This document shows positions 51,775-61,247 of a stretch of 64,000 nucleotides of DNA, piece by piece. Under the pieces are notes generated by a model. The model was not told the DNA's origin and made no database searches. It worked only from the letters and a program-made list of their open reading frames with translations. This stretch comes from Cryoendolithus antarcticus (Eukaryota; Ascomycota; Dothideomycetes; Cladosporiales; Cladosporiaceae), in assembly GCA_002077065.1 (NCBI GenBank), contig NAJO01000012.1:248001-312000 (forward strand). The letters are read 5' to 3'. The stretch's first letter is position 1. Every line of letters starts with the position of its first letter. The position numbers and the translations under genes are program-made.

Positions 51775-54552
51775 CTATCGCTCGCTAAATGCAGCATCCC
51801 GCGCAAAAGCAGCAAAGTCCGTTCTCCTGGTCTCCATCTGGCGCGGCGCAGTAGATACACCGAGAGGATCAGAAGCGTCCTCCGGCTCAACTAGTACGGG
51901 CTCGGACGAGTGAGTGGGTAGTGATGAGGACGCCTCCGAGGCTCCAGTGTACTTTTCGAGGATCTCGAAATCGGTCTCCTTCGACAGTAGTGGTGGGCGG
52001 GACGCGATGTCTATCGCTGATCTTGATGGGGTTGCGACGCCTTGAGTGCTCTCATTGCCCCTAGCATCTTCCGCAACCATGGCAGTGAGGTTGGGCGTGC
52101 TCTTAGTCGCCCTCATGTTCTCGACCACAAGCCGTGTTCCAGCTCTCCCAGTCTCTTCATCGTACGACACAGCGCTGGGCTGTACCTCGAGCTTCGGCGG
52201 ATCGATCGCCAGTGCCTTCGGGACGTTCATCTCTTCGTCTGTCCTGCCGAACAAGGCACTCCACCACCTCACGTCTGGCACACCTCCAGCCTCAGACCGC
52301 TTCGGCAGGATAAGGGTGTCTTTCCCGCCGGACTTGTAGTCAGTGTTGGTGAACTCCTCCTTACGCGCCAAAAAGTGTCCCCAGGCGGAAGGCAGCCGGT
52401 CCTCATATTGCGATCGTTCTCTTTCCGTGTTGAACAGGAAGTCGCCGTACTGGCCAGCGTACACGTGGTAGAATAGACGTCGAAGGAAACGCTCGTTATA
52501 CTCGAATGCCGATGGTCGCTGATGGATTAGCTGATAGACTGCATCGAGATATTGATGGAAGATAGGGGAGACTTCGTTCTCTTCCATTTTGTGCGGCTTC
52601 TTCTCTGACTTCGACGGACGGGAGTGAAGGAAGTCATTGGGTGGTGGCGAGGCTGGGCGCGAGGATGAAGCCTCCGACACGTTGTCGCGACTAGCATTTT
52701 GCTGCTTGAAGAGGTTGCCACGACCCTTCTCGAACCAGCTCTTAGCGCCACTGAGTGCTTTCGAACTGATAGTCGAAAGGTTATTTGACTCAGCATTGCT
52801 GACATGACGCTTCGAGGGCTGAATGCGCTCATTCTCGATCTCGAACCAGTCCTCGCAGCCCTCAATGCCATTGCGATCGCGAAACTTGTGACCAAAGGAT
52901 AGAAAATCCTTCTGTATCAATGTGATGAAGCCGTCGATGGTGCGGTAGTGAGGATCGAGCATTACTTGTGCCACGGCAGAGACCTGCGATGTGCGGTCCC
53001 AGCCATCAGAACAGTGAATCAAGGCGTGACTACCGCCAAGACCGACAGTTCTGGCCACTTTCTCTGCTCCTTCAAGAACACCAGCGATGTGGCGAAGCCA
53101 ACCGGACTTGCGTAACAGCTCCTGATTAGGCGGCAAGTCCACATAGTCCGCATTGCCGAGGCTGTCCACCACCTTCTCAAGTGATTTGCGCATCGAGTGG
53201 ATGTTCTCGATTCTCAGGAAGACGATCTCAGTTGGCATGTCGTGACCGATGTAATGGTTGACGTCTTCGATGCCTCCGCCTGTGACCTTATTGAAGGTCA
53301 TGTTGACATAGGGGCGCGCATCCACGATGAGATTCTCTCGCGTACTACCGTAGAGTTTCTTCTGTGGAGGAGTTGGTTGTTTGTCGCTTGGCTCATCGAT
53401 ATCAGCGATTGTCTTACTGCTCACACTGAGTTTTCCAGGATCTGCTTCGAGAGCCGGAGCACCCGAGGGCTCGAGGGGCAACGTGGAGCTTGAGCCATTC
53501 TGCAGGGGAGGCGTATGATTCGGAGAGTCTTCTGGGGTCGCGGAGAACGGCGTGTGGCTCGAGAAGATTGCCGAGACCAGCTTTTCGTCCTGCCGATTAC
53601 GGTTGCCCTTGATTCCGACGAGTGGCTGTGATGCTCGTGTGATACTTCCCCCGTTGAAGTGCAAGTAAGACAAGGCGGGTATCCTGGACTTGGAGCGGAA
53701 AGCACCACCGTACTTCAGAGTATTATCACTGATGCTTGTAGGCACGCAAAGCACGCTGGGGTACGTCGCCGAGTACGCGTAGTCGTGATTGAGCTCACTG
53801 ATACGCCATGCAGCACCTGGGCCGTCCGCAGCCTTCTGACTGATGCCCATTCTTGCAAATTCTTTGCGCGCTACAAACGTATGATGACCACTCTGCTGCT
53901 CTTCTGCTGGAGGCTTGAAGCTGAAGGCATGCATTTTGTCGACACTATCAACGCAGCATCGGCTCCGCAAAGCGTAGAAGGCATCACGAGCTAGCTGATC
54001 GGGCGTCTGGCCACCAGCGGACTGATGGAAGTGTAGCGCAAAGATGCGGAAGTCTTTGCACCTGATGCGCAGCGCAGGGGTGCGACCGCTTCCACTCGTC
54101 ACACTTAGAGACGGTCTTGGCGCAGGCGATTCTGTCCGTCGCGGCGAATCGGCATATATGGACAGTCGCGCTGAATCTGTCGATGGTCGAGTAGAAGTAC
54201 TCGTGCCGTATGTAGGCGGAAACAAGCCTTCATCGACTTCATCGTCCCCAGAAGTGAGGTCTACTTCGCTTCGAGAAGACTGCAGGGCGTTGCTCTGCAC
54301 ATGGCTTGGCCGCAGAGTGCAGTGGTGCACCAAGGGATAGGGCACAAAGATTTCCTTGGGCCGCGGTCGCTTCTGCGGCCGATCCCCGGTGGTCTCATTC
54401 ACGGTGCTGCTGCCGTGCGTCGATGCCGGCAGGTAGCTGAAGATCAGGTGGTGCGATGTAAGTTGAAGTGTCCCATTCTCCTGTTGACCGCGGCGGTGGA
54501 ACGAGACGTTCTTGATGCGCATATCTCGTCCAGCCTCGGCCATGTTCGCCAT
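51775..54552 (-). CDS. YMR1: Myotubularin-family phosphoinositide 3-phosphatase (YMR1-like)
   Basis: Single exon, 925 residues from the ATG at 54552. An N-terminal PH-GRAM-type part (about residues 10-200) begins with VSFHRRGQQENGTLQLTSHHLIF. The myotubularin phosphatase domain follows, with the CSDGWDRT active site (CX5R) near residues 509-516, preceded by LIHCSDG. Upstream landmarks include VTGGGIEDVNHYIG. These enzymes remove the 3-phosphate from PI3P and PI(3,5)P2 on endosomes and the vacuole. The long Ser-rich C-tail (about 600 to the end) is disordered and variable. Length is typical for filamentous fungi. It shares a divergent promoter with SPO22. Confidence 0.93.
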   Translation of the reverse strand: MANMAEAGRDMRIKNVSFHRRGQQENGTLQLTSHHLIFSYLPASTHGSSTVNETTGDRPQKRPRPKEIFVPYPLVHHCTLRPSHVQSNALQSSRSEVDLTSGDDEVDEGLFPPTYGTSTSTRPSTDSARLSIYADSPRRTESPAPRPSLSVTSGSGRTPALRIRCKDFRIFALHFHQSAGGQTPDQLARDAFYALRSRCCVDSVDKMHAFSFKPPAEEQQSGHHTFVARKEFARMGISQKAADGPGAAWRISELNHDYAYSATYPSVLCVPTSISDNTLKYGGAFRSKSRIPALSYLHFNGGSITRASQPLVGIKGNRNRQDEKLVSAIFSSHTPFSATPEDSPNHTPPLQNGSSSTLPLEPSGAPALEADPGKLSVSSKTIADIDEPSDKQPTPPQKKLYGSTRENLIVDARPYVNMTFNKVTGGGIEDVNHYIGHDMPTEIVFLRIENIHSMRKSLEKVVDSLGNADYVDLPPNQELLRKSGWLRHIAGVLEGAEKVARTVGLGGSHALIHCSDGWDRTSQVSAVAQVMLDPHYRTIDGFITLIQKDFLSFGHKFRDRNGIEGCEDWFEIENERIQPSKRHVSNAESNNLSTISSKALSGAKSWFEKGRGNLFKQQNASRDNVSEASSSRPASPPPNDFLHSRPSKSEKKPHKMEENEVSPIFHQYLDAVYQLIHQRPSAFEYNERFLRRLFYHVYAGQYGDFLFNTERERSQYEDRLPSAWGHFLARKEEFTNTDYKSGGKDTLILPKRSEAGGVPDVRWWSALFGRTDEEMNVPKALAIDPPKLEVQPSAVSYDEETGRAGTRLVVENMRATKSTPNLTAMVAEDARGNESTQGVATPSRSAIDIASRPPLLSKETDFEILEKYTGASEASSSLPTHSSEPVLVEPEDASDPLGVSTAPRQMETRRTDFAAFARDAAFSER

Positions 54553-55311
54553 GTGTGCGTGCTATAGTGTCGTCAAGATGCAGTAGGAAACATCGAATGT
54601 GTTTGGAGTGGCGTAGCTCCAGTAAAGCGCTCTATGCTCCAAGTTCATGCAGATGTAGCATTCACGTTCAAGGGCCTGAATTGTATATAGTTCCATGTGA
54701 TATCACGGGAATGCAGCAAGAGCACATCTTTATTTCTCGCTCCCGTGCGATAGTGGTATATGTGCGTCGATAGCGAGCTGTCGTTTTTTGTTCCGAAACA
54801 AGAGATCCTAAAGAGGTCTAGCGCTACAACAAGCGAAGAAGGAATTCAAGGCCGTGTGTTCCTTCCTTTGGAATCAATAATTCAGCAGAAATCACAACGT
54901 AGTTCCGCGTGAGCAAAGAATTGGGCATCGTCGAAATGTGCTTTTGAAATCCACATCGGATTTGCCCTGGAAGCCGCAATGGTTGTTGAATACTGCCCTT
55001 GTCGCATCCTGGACTGGCCGCTTGCTAGCAAGTGTACCGGGCATCGACCATTCCCATGTTACGGGGCCGAGGTGACGAGACAGTAGGTACTTATCCATAC
55101 GGTAGTTTGGAGGCAATTCGATGAGATAAATGGATATTGGTTTGCGCAGATGCAGTAGGCACGATCAGGCAGTCGCGGGAGTTTGCTCCTTCCTCTGTGT
55201 CTCTTACTCAGGGTAAGCTTGTTCTGACTTCACTTCCAACTCTGCTTCACACTTGTACTCAGAAAGGACTTGTCTGTCACGTTCATTTCCCGGGCCATCA
55301 TCACCGTCCCG
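54553..55311. other. Divergent promoter, YMR1 and SPO22
   Basis: About 760 bases shared by the two divergent genes. No specific motif was recognised. Confidence 0.5.
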
Positions 55312-58285
55312 ATGGCACCTCTGAAGTCGTTTAAGAGGGACGCGGCAATCAAGCAACTCCAGAGCGAAGCCGGTGAGTGATGCGACGCCCAGCCGTCAGC
55401 CATCGCGCTGATATAGGTCAGATTTTGCCACCGCTCTGTGTAAGAGTCTGAAAGACGGGCGGAACGTCACTACGAACGTATGCGCGGAGCTGAAGTCACG
55501 TGTTCAACAGCTCTGGACACTGTCTCTACCGCCGCAGATCATCAGACCAATCGACTTTGACCATATTGGCACAAGGATTTGGAACTATGCCACTAACCTC
55601 ATTCGGGCCACGAGCAGCTCGGACGGCGTTGAGCAGGATGGGCAGGACAGTGTCGCGCGATCTTGCGTTCCATTGCGCGCGTATGCCTACCTGCTACTCG
55701 ACCTCGCCACCGAGACCGTTACTGGCGACTCGCAACACCTGAGACTGTTCAAGATTGGTCTGAAGTCGACTCGCTACTGCCTGACTCACGAGTCACCCGA
55801 GATTGCGATGCATCTCCTCGAGAAATGCTCAATTTACGCAACACGACTTGAAGACGCACAGCCTGCTATCGTTTTCAACGATGACGGCGATAGCGATCGG
55901 AGGAGCGAAGTGGAAGATCTTGTTACTGAACTCTGGCTGCTCCGGATGCTGCACTCTTGCAAGGTGATGCGATCTGATCTAGCAGAACACTTCTTCGCCA
56001 AAGTCAACGCTGGCCTCTCTGCTTCGGCTGTTTTGTCGTACATGGCAGCTGAGATCTGCTACGATGCGAGCAGATCGATGACGAAGCATGGACGGAGCAG
56101 AGATGGTTCGCAATGGCTTGAGCGCGCGGTCAGTCTCTTAGAGAGTGATTCTATCGCTGATCTGGACCGGGACACCGAGGATCTACGTATCAGCGTCGCA
56201 GTGGCACTAGTCGGAGCACTTCTCGAACAGGGCGATGTGGACTCCATCAATCGCGCAAGGCAAGTGACCGACAGCCTCAGCTCGAAGTACAGACTCGGTG
56301 ATCGGCTCACAGTGCTGAGGATCCATCTTGCTATCGCCCTCAACCAGGGCGACGAGGATGCGATCGACAAAGTCTTGCATCGCGCGGTCAGCGTGACACT
56401 GCTTACTGACATCACCTTCGTCATGTATGTGTTCACAGAGTCACGCCCGCCCCTTTCGACGAGCTGACATCGTCGCAGTATACTACGCTTGATATACGGT
56501 GCACGCAAGGCGCACGTACAAGCCTGCCTGTCAAGTCTAGATCAGCTCATCCGGAATCGCCTCCTACCTGATTTGACTTCTGTGATGGAGACAGATGAGC
56601 TCCCTACGTGGCTCGAGAAAGCTGTGGTGACCTACACTTCAGTGTGTACTGCAACTGCCTTCACGAGCGCCTGTAAGCCGGTAGCCACGCTCACCACACT
56701 TTTCGATGCGATTATCCACGCGACCCAGTCTCCACTCTCGGCAAGGACAACACACACTATCCAGACGCTGATCTGGAACGCCTCAGCAAAGTCTACCGGT
56801 GAGAACACGAAGTCCTGGCTGCATCTCGTGCAGCATTGTCTGTTCGACAGCGCAGGTGTGGTCAACAAAGCTCGCATCGGGCGGAAGGCGATCAAAATCG
56901 CGCTCGACTGTCGTGATCTGGATGCGGCGCGGGCTTCATACTTTCAGTTGCCAGAGACTGCTAGAAACGAGAGCGCGACTCGGTATCTTGCCTTCAAGAT
57001 AGCACTCAGCATGAACGACACGCAGATGGCAAGTGACTGCCTTGACGTCCTGATGAAGCAGTCGAGCAAGGACCCGAAGTACCTATATGCATGCGTACTC
57101 GAGGCACAAACCTCGAACGATCGAACCTTAGCGGTCGCAGCTTTCCAACGGCTGGTCGTGCAGCCGCTACAGGGCGTGCATCTACCTGCGCTGCTTCGAT
57201 GTACGGCGCGACTGCACATCGGCGAGCTGGATCAGCCGAATACGCCGCCGGACGAAGTCATGCACGAACTATTACGGGTCTTTGATATTGCTGCCGACAA
57301 CGTCAAGTTATTCCGTCAAGCTGGCGACGATCAACATCGTGCGGAGATGCAGTGGTGGAGTAAGAACACTTACAATCTCGCCCTTCGCCTCTGCAGTGAA
57401 GTGCACCCAGAGTACGTGGTTCGCCTTGCACGTCTATGTGCGAGATTCTTATCGTGCCTGCCGAAAGACGATGGCAACATGCACCAAGATAACATCCTCG
57501 ATCGGAGAAGAATCTGTCACTTCCTCGCTGCGACTGCGTTGACTGTACTTGGGCGGTCTTGCGATGATGGCACGGAAGAGAGCTTGCAGTATTACACGGA
57601 GATCCGGAAGGAAGTACAAGCCTATACTGCGCCTGAGCTTGCACAGCCAGAGATTCAATGGGACCCATCTACATCGGCGAGAACACTAGAGCTGTACAAG
57701 TTCGATCTCGAAGCGATCCTGAAGCTCCAGCAATGGGAGACCCTCAAGTCAGCGCTCGAACGCTGTCTACAGCTCGACAACATTGATCGCTGGGACACGC
57801 TCGTCGACATCGTCCTTGTCATCCACGAGCGCGCCTCAGCTCTCAAAGCACCCACTTCATCAACGACAGACATCCCCGCTCTCCTCTCAAAGATCATCAA
57901 CGAAGTCTGGCGGCAAGATCGAGAAGTCACGAAGCTTGCTCGTTGGATCCGCATCACATTCACAATCATCAGTACCAGTGGCGAAGACGACGGTGGTCTT
58001 AGTCTAAAGCTCGTCGACCAGGCGATTCGCATGGCTAAGACACGACAGAACCGACAAACGGGGAGGGAGAGGTATCCGGAGGAGGAGCTGCAGTGGCTGG
58101 CTACGACGACGTTCAATCGGGCTGTGGATTTGCTGGCGCAGGATGAGAGGAAGGAAGCGGAGGGCTGGGTGGTGGGTGCGCTGGAGCTGGCGAGGTATGC
58201 TGACGATGGTGGGTTGCTACATAAGCATCTCACAAGGAATCGGGACGAAGCGATGAAGAGACTTGGTTGGCGGAATGGCGTGTGA
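55312..58285 (+). CDS. SPO22/ZIP4-like meiotic protein
   Basis: Three exons, 55312..55372, 55422..56424 and 56479..58285, giving 956 residues. Introns are 49 and 54 bases. The first acceptor lies in TATAGGTCAG; the second AG fits the frame. The product has TPR-like helices throughout and matches the SPO22/ZIP4 family: WTLSLPPQIIRPIDFDHIGTRIWNYA near the start, WWSKNTYNLALRLC in the middle and LQWLATTTFNRAVDLLAQ near the end, then LELARYADDGGLLH. Zip4/Spo22 links synaptonemal complex proteins to crossover factors in meiosis. The frame is intact, suggesting the species keeps meiotic capacity. YMR1 is next door but functionally separate. Confidence 0.87.
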
Positions 58286-58415
58286 GCTACGCTTGAAGCC
58301 TTCTGGGTGAGAAAACCCTACTCGCTGATCTAGCTCAAAGAAGGATCGCTGCCCGCTGCTCTGGGGAAGATGTTGACAGACACCTTGGCTTACATCCGTG
58401 CTGCATCTATGAAAT

Positions 58416-59060
58416 TCACCCAGCTAAACTTACCCACCGAAGGCTTCCTACCATACTGGCGAGCGCACCGATCAAACTCACTACCATTCTCAAATCATTA
58501 TCCCTCTTCCACACCGCGAGCAGCTCCCTCACCCCAGTTTTCTCAGCCCACTCCTTACTCGCCTCACTAGCCGTCTCGTGCTCCTCTCCGACCTTCGCCC
58601 GACCCTGGAACTTCACTTTGTCCCCTATCAGCAGCTTAGACTTATACTTCAGCGCGCCGTTGACGCCTGGCTCCATGATCATGAGGGTGTAGGCTAGTAG
58701 TAAGGGCAGCGAGATGAAGCCGAGGAGGTAGGACAGCCGCATCGTAAGTTCGGCATTGCTGGATCTAAGGACGGAGAAGAGGAGGTACGCGCTGCTAAGC
58801 GTGCTGGCGGTTGCTAAGGGTCGGACGTAGCGGGCGCCGAACTGGTAGGCTGAGAGCCATTGCAGGGCTAGGGTGCGGTCGTCGGTGTGGAGGAGGAGAG
58901 GGGGGATGAAGATGTAGTTGTATCTGACCATGGCCCTTAGTGCTGTGTACAAAGAGGGACGCTGGAGATCCTACCCGAAGATCGTGCCTGCGAAGAAGGC
59001 CGGCAAGAGGCTAGATATAAGTTGGGCTAGAGTCGTAGGGTTGAATGCAGGGGTGGACAT
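58416..59060 (-). CDS. DUF1772 (anthrone oxygenase-like) membrane protein
   Basis: Two exons, 58975..59060 and 58416..58923, with intron 58924..58974 (GTAGGA to GTCAG, with CACTAAG as branch site). The product has 197 residues. Four hydrophobic segments are visible: near residues 10-28 (LAQLISSLLPAFFAGTIF), 70-90, 95-115 (LLGFISLPLLLAYTLMI) and 175-195. This is the DUF1772 layout. Some DUF1772 proteins are anthrone oxygenases in aromatic polyketide pathways. No polyketide synthase is present here, so that role is not implied. The segment WLSAYQFGARYVRPLA between the helices is typical. It is divergent from the Sus1-like gene. Confidence 0.82.
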
Positions 59061-59595
59061 GTTGCTGGGCTGAAAGTGGATAGGATACAGATGGCTAGAG
59101 GATGGGAAGCGGAAAACGGAAAACGGAGGTATCGTATTGGATTTCTCACAGACCTAGACCCGCCTCTGCGACCATCTGACTTGATGTTGCGAACGCGGTA
59201 GCAAATATGTTGGTGCGGCTGAGATGCTGGTCAGCTGTATGAAGTGCCGTGGGACGCCGTGAACACGGTCGCCTGCTCTCGCCGGCGCAAGTCGGTCGGT
59301 ACATCCCCGCGACGATTGCTCTTGCCAAGATGGACAGATCGAAGCAGCTCTACTCATCGTAGGCAAGATCGTGACAAAGTGCAACAAGACGCATTCGCCA
59401 ATGTCGGCGTTTGACACATGTCAAGTACTTCATCCTTGATCCCTGCTCGCAGCCGGCACTTATTCCAACTGCCGACGTCTCGTCCTAACCCAACAACACG
59501 ATAACCATCAGGACGTTTCGTCACCCGTCGTTGAGCGCTACGATAGCCAGCCTTCCGTCCGTCAGCCTTTTCCTCACAGAGCAAGCAATCTTACC
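59061..59595. other. Divergent promoter, DUF1772 and Sus1-like genes
   Basis: Shared upstream region. It contains CGGAAAA repeated twice plus a third CGG at 59110..59126, about 50 bases from the DUF1772 ATG. Nothing else found. Confidence 0.5.
59110..59126. promoter_or_regulatory. CGG triplets in direct repeat
   Basis: CGG occurs three times on the plus strand at 4-base spacing within cggaaaacggaaaacgg. Direct CGG repeats are bound by some fungal zinc-cluster regulators. It lies 50 bases upstream of the minus-strand DUF1772 ATG. It may equally be chance slippage. Confidence 0.35.
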
Positions 59596-59952
59596 ATGGC
59601 GAACCCACCCAAAGTCCCCATCGCCGAGACCAACCCAGTCCCCGCCTCAGTCCAAGACCAAATCGCCCTTGCCCTCCTCGCGAACGGCGGTATCCCTCGC
59701 ATACAAGCAGCTTTCCGCCAGCGTCTAGACGAGGCGGGTTGGTCGGAGAACTTGAGGAACTACGTCACGGCGCTGTTCCGTTCAGGCGAGTGCACGACTT
59801 TCTTCGAGGCTATGGAGAAGGTGAAGGAGAGGGTGGGGCTGGAGGGACGCGATGGGTTTGAGGGGGAGTTGGTGGTGCCGAGGAGTGTTGGGGAGGAGGT
59901 TGCGGGGGTTGTGAGGAGGGAGTTGGAGGGGATATGTGAGGTGGGGAAATGA
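59596..59952 (+). CDS. Small Sus1/ENY2-like protein (tentative)
   Basis: Single exon, 118 residues, ATG at 59596. The helical pattern resembles Sus1/ENY2: a first helix ending IPRIQAAFRQRLDEAGW, then ENLRNYVTALFRSG, later LVVPRSVGEEVAGVVRREL. Sus1 is a small helical subunit shared by the SAGA deubiquitinase module and the TREX-2 export complex. The match is by pattern of conserved positions (G-W after the first long helix, VP-SV before the last), and sequence identity is moderate at best. The insert GRDGFEGE before the last helix is unusual. If not Sus1, it is an uncharacterised small fungal protein. Confidence 0.6.
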   Translation: MANPPKVPIAETNPVPASVQDQIALALLANGGIPRIQAAFRQRLDEAGWSENLRNYVTALFRSGECTTFFEAMEKVKERVGLEGRDGFEGELVVPRSVGEEVAGVVRRELEGICEVGK

Positions 59953-60353
59953 ACGTGAGCACATCATGTTGGACTTGTCAAGCGGGCTACGACGGGGCAA
60001 GACCTCACAAGAAGCCACACGACTATCTCCCCGGATTGGTCTTTGAATGTCGCTCAGGACATCTGCATCTGTTACCAGATGGCCGCACGTCTGGGTACGT
60101 ATGGTGTCGTTCTCTCGACGAGCGCGTTACCACCCAATTCGCTCCTTCCCAACAGCAAGTCTCCTGGGTACCTGCCCTTCGAGTGAGATCACCATCGTTC
60201 GGAGACACTATTGGCTCGCTACGCCGCCGTGCTCGTGGATGTCGACTAGGCTGCAACCTCACCTCGTCGCTTGCGCTGCCATCTCACAAGTACTGCTTGC
60301 ACTCCTACTTACTATCGCTGGACCTCTCGTGACTATGCGACCTGCGATACCAC
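59953..60353. other. Intergenic region
   Basis: Between the Sus1-like gene and the orphan ORF. Several overlapping open frames resemble no family. No other element seen. Confidence 0.5.
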
Positions 60354-60908
60354 TCAATCGCGCTTCGCCGAACCCTTCACCTTACTCAGCAACCTCGTCG
60401 ACTGCCCCGATACTGGCACCGGATTTCCCTTGCGATCAAGCGTGAGCTGCATGATTGGTCCGTCGTCCAGATGTTCATGGAATCGGCTCTTCCGCTCCGC
60501 CCCTTTGAAGCTGGCCAACCGCTGTACAACTGCGTTAAAACGAGCATCGAGAGAGCTTTGCGGTACAGGGAGCGTGTGCGACCACGTCACATGTCGACCA
60601 TCTTGCGCCTGCGCCTGGAAAGCGGTCATCGCAGTCTGAGCTCGTTGCAGATGCTCTCGACGGAGTGTCGCGCGTCTCAGTGGTAGCTGCGGGCGCGTGA
60701 CAAGTTGTAGCGCGGGTCGTGAGTGTTGCGCAGGTCGGGCTTGACAGGAACATGGGGGCAGGTCGTCTGTCTGGGTGTTGGCATCTCTCGTTAGCCGAGG
60801 GGGCGATATGGGGCGGTGGATCGACTGGCAATCTCGAGCGCATGCTTCTGTGTGACCTGCACGCGGGGATTGGCCGCTCTTGGCCCAGAGGACGACTGTT
60901 GTGAGCAT
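60354..60908 (-). CDS. Hypothetical protein (orphan ORF)
   Basis: Open frame of 184 residues from an ATG at 60908. The N-terminal 80 residues are Pro, Cys and Arg-rich and look like low-information sequence. From about residue 90 the composition becomes more protein-like: LRREHLQRAQTAMTAFQAQAQ forms a helix, then LPVPQSSLDARFNAVVQRLASFKGAERKSRFHEHL, ending in a DDGPIMQLTLDRKGNPV segment. The C-terminal half may be a real domain whose true start or first exon is upstream or missing from my model. I do not recognise it. The gene sits between the Sus1-like gene and the GH51 gene. Confidence 0.4.
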   Translation of the reverse strand: MLTTVVLWAKSGQSPRAGHTEACARDCQSIHRPISPPRLTRDANTQTDDLPPCSCQARPAQHSRPALQLVTRPQLPLRRATLRREHLQRAQTAMTAFQAQAQDGRHVTWSHTLPVPQSSLDARFNAVVQRLASFKGAERKSRFHEHLDDGPIMQLTLDRKGNPVPVSGQSTRLLSKVKGSAKRD

Positions 60909-61247
60909 GACGGGAGGAAGATCGCGAAGATGAGAGGCGCACAAGAAAGCGGAAGACGTAGGTAGAGGTATGAATGCATAGCTACCCCATGGTTGCTCAC
61001 ATCCTAGATCTGCTCCATCAGATATTCGATACTTCAAGACATTTGTCTGTTCCTCCACGAGCTGAGATTGTCTCAGCTTGGAAAGCGATGCTTGTGGATG
61101 AGGCGTTGTTCCACGATAATCCTGTCGCGTAGTCGTCTGGTAACCTTTCCATACTGGTCAAGACACCAACGGACTTCGTCCGTTTCGTGATCAGACAAAG
61201 ATAGCATCGGGTGTCTTCAGGACTTCCGAAACGTTGATCGCAGCAGC
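60909..61247. other. Intergenic region
   Basis: Downstream of the GH51 stop and upstream of the orphan ORF start. The orphan frame is open upstream of its ATG. No feature assigned. Confidence 0.45.

Noticed and set aside
59949..60445. Small cysteine-containing frames after the Sus1-like gene
   Set aside because: Overlapping frames with no consistent protein, and the first overlaps the stop of the upstream gene.
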